Positions 1-8,651 of a stretch of 39,133 nucleotides of DNA are shown one piece after another. The stretch is taken from NCBI GenBank assembly GCA_934247855.1, contig CAKQKA010000002.1, positions 1-39,133 on the forward strand, in the 5' to 3' direction. The translations under genes were made by a program, and so were the position numbers. The notes under the pieces were generated by a model, which saw only the letters and a list, made by a program, of their open reading frames with translations, did no database searches and was not told the DNA's origin. Numbering within the stretch: position 1 is the first letter of the stretch; every line of letters begins with the position of its first letter. Origin of the DNA: an uncultured Clostridia bacterium (GTDB lineage: Bacteria > Bacillota > Clostridia > Christensenellales > Borkfalkiaceae).

Positions 1-20
1 GTTCAAGCTAGCAAAACAGC

Positions 21-48
21 CGATAATCGACCTATAGACCGACTTTTT
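21..48 (+). repeat. Dispersed repeat copy R1
   Basis: This copy reads CGATAATCGACCTATAG followed by ACCGACTTTTT. It is the reference copy of a family seen about eleven times between positions 21 and 22153, always in this orientation. The core TCGACCTATAGACCGA is an imperfect palindrome centred on CTATAG (six of eight base pairs match) and is followed by a short T run. It lies downstream of the PepV-like gene, which is on the other strand. The function is not known. Confidence 0.75.
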
Positions 49-76
49 GAGTTTTATGCCCTATTATTTATGGCAC

Positions 77-115
77 AAAAAACCGCAGCAGATTCAAAAG
101 CCGCCGCGGTTTTTT
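77..115. terminator. Bidirectional rho-independent terminator
   Basis: The arms CCGCAGC (83-89) and GCCGCGG (103-109) pair with one mismatch. An A run lies on the left and a T run on the right, so the hairpin can terminate transcripts in both directions. It sits just beyond the stop codon of the minus-strand dipeptidase gene. Confidence 0.75.
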
Positions 116-131
116 ATTACAAAATACGCAC

Positions 132-1439
132 TTATTTCTTCATATGCGCAAGGTCTTTGATTGCACGCTTATAAATATTGCTCATCCTCTCCAAACTGTT
201 AAGCGAGAGATATTCGTTGGGCTGATGAACGGGAGCGTCCTCACCGGGAAACTCCGGTCCGAACGCAACGCCACATTTAAGCGCACGGGCATAAGTACCG
301 CCGCCGATAGCGATCGGTTGTTCGGTTGCGCCGCACTCGTCGTTATAAGCCGCAAGCAAGGTTTTTACAAGCTCGCTGTTTTTGTCGACAAATAACGGCT
401 TTTGATGATTGCCCATAATAGTGTATTTCCCGATTTGACCGATAAGCCGTTCGGCTTCATCGGGATCGAGTTTTGAAGGATATCTGAAATCGACGATTAT
501 ATACATTTTGCCATTCTCGGCATCGATTATGTCGGGCGACATCGTGAGTTTACCCGATTCGTCTTCAAGTGCTTTCAAATTGTATAAATCCTCGAAAAGC
601 GACCTATAGACCGACTTTTCGACCAAACCAAGCTCGCAAAGCAGCTTTAATAACGGATCGATCGCGTTCTTGCCGTATTCGGGGGTAGAGCCGTGCGCAG
701 ACGTGCCGAAACTTTCAATTTTGTTGCCGTTAAGTTTTAATCCGAGCTTCTCGCAAAGCATTTTAACGTTTTCCGCACCCGCGCCGTCGAATACGGGGAA
801 CTCGGCATATGCATAGTCGCAAACCATGTTGGGCATTTCTCCGCCGTGAATTACAAGCGATTTATCGCAGTCGAATCGATAACGCGCATGAATGATACCT
901 TTTTCGGCGTAAACGACGGGAAAATTGCCGTCGGGCGAAAAACCCTGTTCGGGTAAAGTTGCAACCGTGTTGTAGTGTTCGATGCACTTCCAGCCGCTTT
1001 CTTCGTTGCAACCGAGAATAAAACGAATGGTTTTTTCGGGAACATAGCCCTCGTCTTTAAGTTCTTTCATCATGTATAACGTGCTGACGGCAGGTCCTTT
1101 GTCGTCAAGCACGCCGCGGGCATAGATTTTACCGTCCGCTTCGGTTGCGGCAAACGGCGGGTATTTCCAATCGGCAAGGCGACCTGCTTTCACCACGTCG
1201 AGGTGGCACAAAATACCGATCTCGTTCTCGGGTGTTTTTTCACCGCTGCCCTCCCATATAACCTCGCCGGCATAGCCGTCGTAGTTGATAGTCTTAAACC
1301 CCATTGCGTTCGCCTTTTCGAGAAAATAAACAAGCGCGCGGTTTACTCCCGCGCCGAACGGCATTCCGGGGAGCGGCTCCCCCTGAACGCTTTCTATGGA
1401 GCACAATTCCATTATAGTTTTTTTCATTTCTTCACGCAT
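132..1439 (-). CDS. PepV-like M20 family dipeptidase (Sapep type)
   Basis: This is a zinc- or manganese-dependent cytoplasmic dipeptidase of the M20/PepV family, which cleaves dipeptides from peptide uptake or protein turnover. Counted from an upstream TTG at 1499, the metal-binding segments are HLDVV (H99, D101), LDDKGP (D132/D133) and NEESGW (E166/E167), in the usual order, and a late H-x-P motif is present. The start is placed at the ATG at 1437-1439 because GGAGG lies about ten bases before it; the longer frame from the TTG adds 20 residues without a clear ribosome binding site. The product is 435 residues, within the normal size range. The gene stands alone, divergent from radC. A 20-base piece of the dispersed repeat lies inside the coding sequence at 600-619. 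Family assignment is firm; the exact substrate is not known. Confidence 0.88.
   Translation of the reverse strand: MREEMKKTIMELCSIESVQGEPLPGMPFGAGVNRALVYFLEKANAMGFKTINYDGYAGEVIWEGSGEKTPENEIGILCHLDVVKAGRLADWKYPPFAATEADGKIYARGVLDDKGPAVSTLYMMKELKDEGYVPEKTIRFILGCNEESGWKCIEHYNTVATLPEQGFSPDGNFPVVYAEKGIIHARYRFDCDKSLVIHGGEMPNMVCDYAYAEFPVFDGAGAENVKMLCEKLGLKLNGNKIESFGTSAHGSTPEYGKNAIDPLLKLLCELGLVEKSVYRSLFEDLYNLKALEDESGKLTMSPDIIDAENGKMYIIVDFRYPSKLDPDEAERLIGQIGKYTIMGNHQKPLFVDKNSELVKTLLAAYNDECGATEQPIAIGGGTYARALKCGVAFGPEFPGEDAPVHQPNEYLSLNSLERMSNIYKRAIKDLAHMKK
600..619 (+). repeat. Partial dispersed repeat inside the dipeptidase gene (R2)
   Basis: The 20 bases here are identical to positions 29-48 (same family), but the GATAAT part is missing. 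On the coding strand it contributes the residues KSVYRS of the dipeptidase. An exact 20-base match is unlikely by chance; whether the repeat moved into the gene or was copied from it cannot be told from one window. Confidence 0.6.
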
Positions 1440-1638
1440 CGCAAATAAACCTCCGTTTTGATCGATATGCTTCAGTGAAAAATATGGTTTTTTATGCAAA
1501 AGCCGATAAAAATCACCGTTTTTTTGCTAAAACGCACTTTTTTGCACTAAATTCATATTTTCAGTTTATTTTATTATACACTTTTTTTTAATTATGGTAA
1601 AATAATTAAAGTCGATTTGTTATTTTTGGAGTGATTTT

Positions 1639-2343
1639 ATGCACGAAGGCCATAGAAAACGAATGATTGATAAACTTTTATCCGATCCAAACGTTCTCTC
1701 GGATCATGAGCTGCTTGAAATCTTGCTGTTCTATACTATTCCGCGCAAAAACGTAAACGAAACCGCGCATAATCTTCTGGACGCGCTCGGCAATCTGCAA
1801 AACGTTTTTAATTGCGACCATGAGAGCCTTGCCGATATCGACGGTATAGGCGACCGCTCTGCCGCTCTTTTCGTTCTGATAAATCAGATTAACGAAAGAA
1901 TTGCAAATTCGACCAAAAAGCAAGAACCGCTGATCAATTACGAAATAACTCGCAAATATCTTATCGATTCTTTCAGACCGCTTAAAGAAGAAAACTTCCT
2001 CGCTCTTTACCTCGATAAACGCAGGAATATTCAATTCCGCAGAAAATTCAGTTCGCACTCTCCGAATATGGTGAGCATCGATTTATCCGAACTGCAAAAA
2101 GGTCTGGCAAGGCAAAAGCCGTACAGCGTCATCATTGCTCACAATCACTTAAGCGGCTCGCCGCTTCCGTCGGTTTTCGATGACGAAACCACCGAGAAAC
2201 TCACTGCAATTCTCAGACTTAACAACGTTGTTTTAGACGATCACATTATTGTCGCAGGCAATCAGACTTACAGTTACAGACAGGCGGGCAAGTTAGATAA
2301 ATACAAACGCAACCTTAGCTTATATTTGTCCGATAAAAAATAA
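1639..2343 (+). CDS. radC: RadC family JAB/MPN domain protein
   Basis: RadC (UPF0758) proteins have an N-terminal helix-hairpin-helix part and a C-terminal JAB/MPN metalloprotease-like fold. The old DNA-repair label is not supported by later work and the cellular role is open. Here the hairpin part is around residues 25-85 (LLEILLFYTIP, then DIDGIGDRSA). The metal motif is HNHLSGSPLPS at 168-178 followed by D181/D182, matching the family pattern HNHPSG-x-P-x-PS-x2-D with Leu replacing the first Pro. The 234 residues match the family length. The start ATG has GGAG seven bases upstream. It is a single gene, divergent from the dipeptidase and followed by a repeat-rich spacer. Confidence 0.88.
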   Translation: MHEGHRKRMIDKLLSDPNVLSDHELLEILLFYTIPRKNVNETAHNLLDALGNLQNVFNCDHESLADIDGIGDRSAALFVLINQINERIANSTKKQEPLINYEITRKYLIDSFRPLKEENFLALYLDKRRNIQFRRKFSSHSPNMVSIDLSELQKGLARQKPYSVIIAHNHLSGSPLPSVFDDETTEKLTAILRLNNVVLDDHIIVAGNQTYSYRQAGKLDKYKRNLSLYLSDKK

Positions 2344-2421
2344 CAAGCATTTCGCGTTGAATGTCCCTTTTTAAGACTTATGCAAATATCATCTTAAGTA
2401 TACTTTGCGGCGTGAAACACG

Positions 2422-2449
2422 CGATAATCGACCTATAGGCTGACTTTTA
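2422..2449 (+). repeat. Dispersed repeat copy R3
   Basis: It reads CGATAATCGACCTATAG then GCTGACTTTTA, differing from R1 at two or three positions near the end. The upstream flank GTGAAACACG resembles the GAAAGT flank of copies R4, R6 and R7. Confidence 0.75.
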
Positions 2450-2487
2450 CAATTAAACGTCGTGGAACATTTTTTGCTTGAAAGTAT

Positions 2488-2515
2488 CGATAATCAACCT
2501 ATAGACCTATATTTA
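2488..2515 (+). repeat. Dispersed repeat copy R4
   Basis: It reads CGATAATCAACCTATAG then ACCTATATTTA. It is preceded by GAAAGTAT, the same flank seen before R6 and R7, so the conserved unit extends about eight bases further left than the core. Confidence 0.7.
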
Positions 2516-2586
2516 CTGTGAAACACTTGTTTTATTCGATAAAAAATCAAATTATGAGCTTTCCCATTCGGGGTAAACTCTCCCAT

Positions 2587-2615
2587 AGAATAATGAACCT
2601 ATAAGTCGCACTTTT
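2587..2615 (+). repeat. Diverged dispersed repeat copy R5
   Basis: It reads AGAATAATGAACCTATAAG then TCGCACTTTTT. It keeps the TAAT, ACCTATA and CACTTTTT blocks but has several changes, so it is a decayed member of the family. Confidence 0.5.
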
Positions 2616-2723
2616 TGTGGCAAAGGCTATTTGCTTGCTTTAAAAACGCGCTTTTAAGCTCACATACTTTGTAATCAATAAATAATCAATATAACCTAAA
2701 TTTTCGCAATTCGGAGGAAATTC

Positions 2724-4175
2724 ATGGAAAAAATCAGAACAAGATTCGCCCCCAGCCCTACAGGGTTTATGCATCTGGGCGGACTGAGAACGGCATTATA
2801 TGCATATCTTTTTGCCAAGCATAACGGCGGAGATTTTATTCTTCGTATCGAAGACACCGATCAGGAACGTTTTGTAGAAGGCGCGATCGACGTTATTTAT
2901 TCGTCTCTTAAAGAATCGGGGCTTACTTACGACGAGGGACCCGATATCGGCGGCGATTACGGACCTTACGTTCAAAGCGAACGCAAATCCATTTATATGG
3001 AATATGCAAAGAAACTTATCGAACTCGGCGGCGCATATTACTGCTTCTGCTCGAAAGAACGCCTTGAATCGCTTACAGACGAAAACGGCAACCGAAAATA
3101 CGATAAGCACTGCCTGCACCTTTCCAAAGAGGAAGTTCAAGCTAAGCTCGACGCAGGCGAACCGTTCGTTATAAGACAAAACATTCCTACAGAGGGCACT
3201 TCTTCTTACGACGACATGGTTTACGGCACGATTCACGTCGATTATGCGGAACTCGAGGACAATATCCTTATTAAAAGCGACGGCATGCCGACCTATAACT
3301 TTGCAAACGTTGTAGACGACCACCTGATGCGCATTTCGCATGTCATCCGCGGCACCGAATATTTATCGTCAACCCCGAAATACAATCTTATGTACGACAC
3401 TTTCGGATGGGAAAGACCTAAATACATTCACCTGCCCACTATAATGAAGGACTCGACGCGCAAGCTTTCCAAACGTTACGGTGATGCCAACTTCGACGAT
3501 TTTGTGAATAAAGGCTATCTGCCCGAAGCGATTATCAACTATGTCGCCCTTCTCGGCTGGAGCCCTAAGGAAAACGTCGAAAAAATGACCATGCAGCAGA
3601 TGATCGACCTGTTCTCTCTCGACGGCGTTTCTAAATCGCCCTCTATTTTCGACGACGCAAAACTGCGTTGGCTTAACGGCGAATACTTGAAAGAGTTATC
3701 AGACGAAAAATTTGAAGAGCTTGCCGAACCGTTCTTTAAAAAATCTAAAGTTTACGGTAAATATGACCTTAAACTTCTCTCTTCGCTTATGAAAACACGC
3801 GTTGAGATATTGAGCGAAATTCCGGAAAAAGTTGATTTTCTTGAAGAATTCGGCGAATACGATCCGGCTCTCTTCGTTCACAAAAAAATGAAAACCAACG
3901 AGGAAACCTCGCTTGAAATTCTGCCCGCTATCCGCAATCTTATCGCCAATACCGAACCTTACACGCACGACGCTCTGCATGACGCGTTTATGCAGCTTGC
4001 AGCCGATTCAGGGCTTAAAAACGGTCAGGTAATGTGGCCTGCCCGCGTCGCCTTAACCGGTAAGGACGTCACCCCCGGCGGAGCTATCGAAATGGCAGAA
4101 ATCCTCGGCAGAGAAGAATCTTTAAGACGTATCGATTTCTCTATGGAACTGCTTAAAAAAGCTCTCGGCAAGTAA
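2724..4175 (+). CDS. gltX: Glutamyl-tRNA synthetase
   Basis: The enzyme charges tRNA(Glu), and in many Firmicutes tRNA(Gln) as well, with glutamate in the cytoplasm using ATP. The class I signature is SPTGFMHLGG (residues 11-20, the HIGH element), the family RIEDTDQER segment follows, and KLSKR (the KMSKS element) lies near residue 248. After it come the anticodon-binding helices. Length is 483 residues, typical of bacterial GltX. The start has CGGAGG eight bases upstream. It is a single gene with its own terminator. The product assignment is certain; whether the enzyme is discriminating or non-discriminating cannot be read from the sequence by eye. Confidence 0.97.
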   Translation: MEKIRTRFAPSPTGFMHLGGLRTALYAYLFAKHNGGDFILRIEDTDQERFVEGAIDVIYSSLKESGLTYDEGPDIGGDYGPYVQSERKSIYMEYAKKLIELGGAYYCFCSKERLESLTDENGNRKYDKHCLHLSKEEVQAKLDAGEPFVIRQNIPTEGTSSYDDMVYGTIHVDYAELEDNILIKSDGMPTYNFANVVDDHLMRISHVIRGTEYLSSTPKYNLMYDTFGWERPKYIHLPTIMKDSTRKLSKRYGDANFDDFVNKGYLPEAIINYVALLGWSPKENVEKMTMQQMIDLFSLDGVSKSPSIFDDAKLRWLNGEYLKELSDEKFEELAEPFFKKSKVYGKYDLKLLSSLMKTRVEILSEIPEKVDFLEEFGEYDPALFVHKKMKTNEETSLEILPAIRNLIANTEPYTHDALHDAFMQLAADSGLKNGQVMWPARVALTGKDVTPGGAIEMAEILGREESLRRIDFSMELLKKALGK

Positions 4176-4212
4176 TTCCGTTTATTGACCAGATCAACAA
4201 AATTTTTATACT

Positions 4213-4250
4213 AAAAGCACCCGTCGGATAATTCCGAAGAGTGCTTTTTT
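4213..4250 (+). terminator. gltX terminator
   Basis: The arms AAAAGCAC and GTGCTTTT enclose an inner GTCGGA/TTCCGA pairing, and the right arm runs into six Ts. It lies 37 bases after the gltX stop. Confidence 0.8.
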
Positions 4251-4292
4251 AATAAACGGTTACATATTTCGTTGACGCTTTTCAGAAAAAAA

Positions 4293-4351
4293 CTCCGATT
4301 GCTTACGTTTTAGTTGAGCGTTTTTGGCTGCAACGAAACAAACAATCGGAG
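4293..4351. other. 59-bp hairpin between gltX and the CvpA-family gene
   Basis: Perfect 9-base arms CTCCGATTG (4293-4301) and CAATCGGAG (4343-4351) enclose a second imperfect pairing, GTTTTAGTTG (4307-4316) with CAACGAAAC (4331-4339). No T run follows on the plus strand; read on the minus strand, a run of As turned Ts lies just beyond the hairpin (4286-4292), so it could serve as a terminator for the minus-strand gene. It could also be a small structured RNA. Confidence 0.4.
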
Positions 4352-4450
4352 GTCATTGAAATAATCTTTTTACAACGCGCCGCCTGAAATTACATTCACG
4401 ACACCGTTTTAACACAAGACTTTAAACCAATAAAGTATAGGCGAAAGTAC

Positions 4451-4478
4451 CGATAATCGACTTATAGCCCGACTTTTA
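4451..4478 (+). repeat. Dispersed repeat copy R6
   Basis: It reads CGATAATCGACTTATAG then CCCGACTTTTA, preceded by GCGAAAGTAC. It shares this longer flank with R7, 89 bases further on. Both lie in the convergent spacer between gltX and the CvpA-family gene. Confidence 0.75.
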
Positions 4479-4539
4479 CATTATTTTTAATTGCGCGCAT
4501 CAAGCATATTTTACACCTTTTTTTAGCGCGCGAAAGTGC

Positions 4540-4567
4540 CGATAATCAACCTATAGCCTCACTTTTT
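4540..4567 (+). repeat. Dispersed repeat copy R7
   Basis: It reads CGATAATCAACCTATAG then CCTCACTTTTT, preceded by GCGAAAGTGC. It ends five bases before the CvpA-family stop codon. Its first 19 bases are identical to the in-gene copy at 19838. Confidence 0.75.
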
Positions 4568-4572
4568 CGTTT

Positions 4573-5322
4573 TTAAAACTTAATCGAAGAAAGCAGATCG
4601 GAAAATATCTTTAAAAACCATTCTACAACGCCTGTTGCATTAAGGAATTTTATGATCTGAGAATCCGCGACGGCAGTTTTGGTTGCGTCCACAAAGTCCG
4701 CTACGTTCGGCATCAGATTTACGACGTATACAACGATGTAAATCAAAATAACTACTTTTATAAGACCTAAAGCCAATGCGAGCAATTTATCGAAACCTTT
4801 GAGGATGGGCAACGAAACGAGTTTTATTATCAGAGCTTTAACCAACTGAAGAAGCAGCCTTGCAACGATGAATATAACAAGGAACGACGCCCCCAAAATT
4901 ATATATTTTGCCAGGACGTCGGAAATCATCTGACCTACGGTCATCGCAGAACCTGACGTTTCGGCAAAAAGCTTTAACACGGCATCGGACATAAAGCCCG
5001 GCAATCCAAGCGCAAGAACGCCTGATTTTATGGTTTCATCGGTAGCTAGCTGACTGAAATCGAACGAGTTTTTATCGGTAAGACCTTTCAGAATTCTTTC
5101 GGCCAACTTATCATGCCAACCGAACTGATTATTTAACAATTCGGCAACCGAGGAGCACAACAAATATGCAAGAAACAGAGCAGCCAACGTCGCAACAAGC
5201 CCTATTATCTGCTTTACAAAGCCTTTTTTCATATTTATGCCGACAACAATCAGCGTAAGCACAAGGATGACTATATCCGCTATCGTCCCCGCACTGATAT
5301 CTGCCAGAAGATTCAAAAACAT
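4573..5322 (-). CDS. CvpA family inner membrane protein
   Basis: CvpA-family proteins are small polytopic membrane proteins named after a colicin V production phenotype in Escherichia coli; their molecular role is still unclear. The N-terminal part (residues about 8-60) has the family layout: a hydrophobic segment with ADIVILVLTLIVVGINMKKG, a Lys-Gly turn, then a second hydrophobic helix. Two more membrane stretches lie near residues 140-165 and 180-205. At 249 residues it is longer than the core domain because of a stretch of about 70 residues between helices two and three. The ATG has a strong GGAGGAG upstream. It is a single minus-strand gene, convergent with gltX. Confidence 0.75.
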   Translation of the reverse strand: MFLNLLADISAGTIADIVILVLTLIVVGINMKKGFVKQIIGLVATLAALFLAYLLCSSVAELLNNQFGWHDKLAERILKGLTDKNSFDFSQLATDETIKSGVLALGLPGFMSDAVLKLFAETSGSAMTVGQMISDVLAKYIILGASFLVIFIVARLLLQLVKALIIKLVSLPILKGFDKLLALALGLIKVVILIYIVVYVVNLMPNVADFVDATKTAVADSQIIKFLNATGVVEWFLKIFSDLLSSIKF

Positions 5323-5589
5323 TTTTCTCCTCCGCTTTTATTATATTTTCGCTTTCTTATCCGGGTGTTTGATTGCCAAATCTGCCGAATTGCCGCGAAA
5401 ATCTTTTTCTTTTGAACGATTTTGTTCAATAAAAGCATGTAAAATCAATTTGATTTATGCCTATTCTACCATTTATTTACTCTATTTGCAATATTTTACG
5501 GGCGTTTGTTTTAAAAAATCTTAAATATACCAATAATTATTTTATAATTACACTTTTAGCTGATTTTTATAAACTATTCCGAGGTTTTT

Positions 5590-6144
5590 ATGATAGATTG
5601 TGAACTATATGCCGAAAATGAGCATTCTTATAAGGTTATCGCACGAAAATTATACGACATTTGCCCAATAAATCAAAGTTTAATCTTCGTTTTTATCGGT
5701 ACTGACGCGAATATCGGCGATAGTCTTGGTCCGATTTGCGGGCAAATTACCGATTTTTCTACCCGAAACTGTCTGTTTTACGGCGATCTGACCTATACGA
5801 TAACAGCAAAAGACGTGCCCTGTCTTGTCGAATTCCTAAAACAAACCCATCCTTCCGCTTTTATTGTTACAATAGACGCTGCTTTAGGCGCGCATGAAGA
5901 TATCGGAGTTATAAAGGTATGCAAAAACGGCATAAAACCCGGTTTAGGCGTGAATAAAGACCTACCTGCGGTCGGAGATGCCTCGATTATTGCCGTTGTC
6001 GGCGAAAAAAAATCGGATTTCGGTCTGAATAGCGTTTTAAGGCTCGGAGCGGTCTTTAAAATCGCCAATACAATCTCCGACGGTATTACAGAGTTTCTTT
6101 CGTTAAGAGCCGCAAGCAGCGATTATATGACATTTATGGCTTAA
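5590..6144 (+). CDS. yyaC: YyaC-like sporulation protein (DUF1256 family)
   Basis: YyaC belongs to a spore-former family related in fold to germination proteases and hydrogenase maturation proteases; a precise substrate is not established. The hallmark stretch FIGTDANIGDSLGPICG is at about residues 35-51, followed by VTIDAALGAHEDIGVIKV and GVNKDLPAVGDASI, which keep the family's conserved Asp and Gly residues. It is 184 residues, close to the usual 190-205. GAGG precedes the ATG. In Bacillus subtilis yyaC also sits near parB and the origin, so the position 5 kb from parAB fits. It faces the long gene-free region, and its presence supports endospore formation. Confidence 0.82.
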   Translation: MIDCELYAENEHSYKVIARKLYDICPINQSLIFVFIGTDANIGDSLGPICGQITDFSTRNCLFYGDLTYTITAKDVPCLVEFLKQTHPSAFIVTIDAALGAHEDIGVIKVCKNGIKPGLGVNKDLPAVGDASIIAVVGEKKSDFGLNSVLRLGAVFKIANTISDGITEFLSLRAASSDYMTFMA

Positions 6145-6817
6145 TATCCTTTTTTGTGATTATTTGCATCAACATGTTATTTCAATATCTGAACTTTGAT
6201 GCCTTGTTCCGACGTAAGACGACTTTTTTTATTAATAGTATTTTCCGGTCTAAGAAGTTTTTTTTCAAACAGACAAGTTTTATATTGCTTTTTATCAATC
6301 GGTAATTTTTTTTCAAGTAAATTTTTTCAACATCTTCAAAACCAAAATTCATGCGCCGTTTTTTATGAATAAGCGCTTTATATTTTATGCGCCTTTTGCG
6401 TTATAAATCTAATTTTATGCGCTGCGCGCGCTAATTTAATTATTTTTTTAATAACGCAATGACTTAAAAAAAGACGCAAAAACGCTCGCTTTTCCAAGTA
6501 CGCTTATAATTAATCATGACGCAAACTCACCTCAACAGGTAAAATTTCGGCGAAAAAACCGGGAAAAGCCTTATTTTATAAGGAAAAACCGTCATTTTCG
6601 GATAATTTTACTCAATGTTTTTACAAGTAAGTAAATTTTTCGGATAATGTCGAAAAAATTAAGATAATACACCTATCTGAGAGCCAAAATAAGGCTTCTT
6701 TTTATCAAAATTACGTTACCGCTTGCCTGATCGGGCATGGCAAGTCTATTCTTTGTTGAAACCCCATCATCCCGAGGTGTATTTTAAACGGAAATCAACC
6801 TCGAACTATCAACATTT

Positions 6818-6867
6818 TGTGGATAACCGACGATTTGTTAAAATTTTTTATAAACCACTTATCCACA
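6818..6867. promoter_or_regulatory. Pair of inverted DnaA boxes
   Basis: TGTGGATAA at 6818-6826 is the reverse complement of the DnaA box TTATCCACA, and an exact forward box is at 6859-6867. The 32 bases between them are mostly A and T. Two exact boxes this close are unlikely by chance, but they may regulate a transcript or titrate DnaA rather than start replication. Confidence 0.6.
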
Positions 6868-7431
6868 TTACCGAATATTATTGTAGTTTACTCTATTCAG
6901 CAAGCTTCTCTTGAATTTGGACTGTCTTTTATTTGTTTTTAATCGAATATTTACTCATTATATTCCTTTATAATGCGTTTTACCGTCGCGCCTGTCGTTT
7001 TTACCTGTTTTTTGATGGTTCTTTGACAGTATAGAACGGATTTTACTTATTTTATTATATTTTAGTTTAATCACATACTTACAGCCAAAAAACGACAAAT
7101 AAAGCCGATATGAGGGTACAAAAACATCAATTAAACCGACTTTTAAACATTCATTTTCGGCTTAACGCAAGATTCTTTGTCTTTTAACAGGTTCTTTCAC
7201 ACTTTTTTATTCTTTTTTTTGAAGATTTTATGCTTGCGTATGGCATTTTTAAGCATAAAAACGTCGCGCTACAACTGTTAAACAATCGAATGTTTCACGA
7301 CATTTTTTCACCCGAAAAAAATCGGACAAAGAAAAAAACGATTTTTTAATTTTTAAAATCCGTAAAATCATAGATAAAATCAGCGATTTTGCGAATTTTT
7401 AGACCTCATGAAAACGTTTATTTGACCCTCT

Positions 7432-7447
7432 TTTTTCACGTGAAACA
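7432..7447. promoter_or_regulatory. parS site 1 (ParB centromere box)
   Basis: It matches the Firmicute parS consensus TGTTTCACGTGAAACA at 15 of 16 positions (T instead of G at position 2). parA-parB lies 3.5 kb to the right. ParB of this type loads at such palindromes and spreads along DNA. Confidence 0.85.
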
Positions 7448-7472
7448 ATTTTTTGACTAAAAGTAGCCGTTT

Positions 7473-7488
7473 TGTTCCACGTGAAACC
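7473..7488. promoter_or_regulatory. parS site 2
   Basis: It reads TGTTCCACGTGAAACC, matching the parS consensus at 14 of 16 positions with the central CACGTG intact. It is 41 bases from site 1, about four helical turns, so both lie on the same face of the DNA. Confidence 0.75.
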
Positions 7489-8651
7489 AAATGACGCATA
7501 AAAAAATCAATAATAATTATAGGATTACTAATAAACCGTGATAAAATACGTATACTAATAAGTAATTATTTGATATTTTTAGAAGAAAAAACAGCCATGA
7601 AACATGATTATAACCAAAACAAGGCAAACATGAGAAAAAAATCAAAAAAAGTAAAAAATAAGCAAAAACAAGGCAAAAATATCATAAAACTTACGCGCAA
7701 CAGCCAAATTTGATAAAATGCAATAAACGGGTAAATGGTCGTTGAAAACAAACCGAAACAAGGTGAAATATTACCCGATTTGCTTAAAAACTACAAAAAA
7801 CACAAAAGCCTAACTTGGAACGGTATGAAAGAGAATAACAATACAGAAGAAAAATGAAGCATGTTTTAAGAATAATGAAAGAAATTTCAAAAACGTAGAA
7901 TACTGAAAAAATAAAAGTTATAAATACATATTTAACGCTATCTTATATATAATAAGATACGATTTAAAATATTTGCTTTTTAAACGATAAAAATGCTTGC
8001 GTCAAGCAGAAATGCAATGATTTATAATAAACGGGCAATCGGCTGTTGGATTTGAGAGAATTATTTGTTATTTTGTCGAAAAATTAACTGAAAAAGTTGA
8101 CCGGAAAACTTAATTATAAAAAATAAAAATCCAACAATAACTTCACCGATCGTCAGGGAAATTGCTGCAAAAAATACTCGATGTAAATATTTAACCGACG
8201 AAAGATCGACAGCCGGAAGCGAACCAATAATCAAACTTTTATAACTTTTCGGTGAAATGAAAGAGTTTAACTAAAAATTTACCTGTACCAAATCATTCAG
8301 AAGGTCAATCAGACGAATAAACAGTAAAGGTATAACAAATAAAAAATACTTAAATTGAAACAAAAATTCAAAAAATGACACGGGCAGTTATTTTTTAAGT
8401 CGGAATGAGAGAAAAAAGAACAGGTAAATCATCATATTTAAGAAAATAACTGAAATGGATAAAAAACAGGCAGACGCAAACAAATGAAAAGGTTAAATTA
8501 AAGTAAACTTTTAAAGAAAACGCAAAGACAGTGAAAAACGGGCAAAATATGGTTGAAATTAAGTAAAAATTATGGTAAAATGGTCGTAAGAAAATCGATA
8601 TAAAAGTCTCCGGGCATACGCGATTTTTAAAAACTACTAATCGGAGGATAT

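Larger units (their letters stand above)
2344..2723. other. Repeat-rich spacer before gltX
   Basis: This 380-base spacer has no plausible gene. It holds three copies of the dispersed repeat and two GTGAAACAC half-palindromes (2411-2420 and 2518-2526) that resemble half a parS site. The gltX ribosome binding site CGGAGGAA is at its right end. No terminator for radC stands out. Confidence 0.6.
6145..8651. other. 2.5-kb gene-free region with parS-like and DnaA sites
   Basis: No open frame here has a ribosome binding site, recognisable protein or plausible codon use. Composition switches: the left half is T-rich on the plus strand (7201-7260 has 31 T and 15 A) and the right half A-rich (8461-8520 has 35 A and 10 T), with the change near 7500. 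Near the switch are two parS-like palindromes (7432, 7473) and a half site TGTTTCACG at 7291; two exact DnaA boxes in opposite orientation are at 6818 and 6859. Three ATGCGC words with T-rich flanks lie between 6350 and 6422. The likely role is centromere and/or replication control; a small RNA cannot be excluded. Confidence 0.6.

Noticed and set aside
2411..2526. GTGAAACAC sequences near the repeats as parS sites
   Set aside because: Only half of the palindrome is present in each; the full CACGTG centre is missing.
6723..6914. 63-codon open frame in the gene-free region
   Set aside because: No ribosome binding site, no recognisable protein, and it spans both DnaA boxes; more likely chance.
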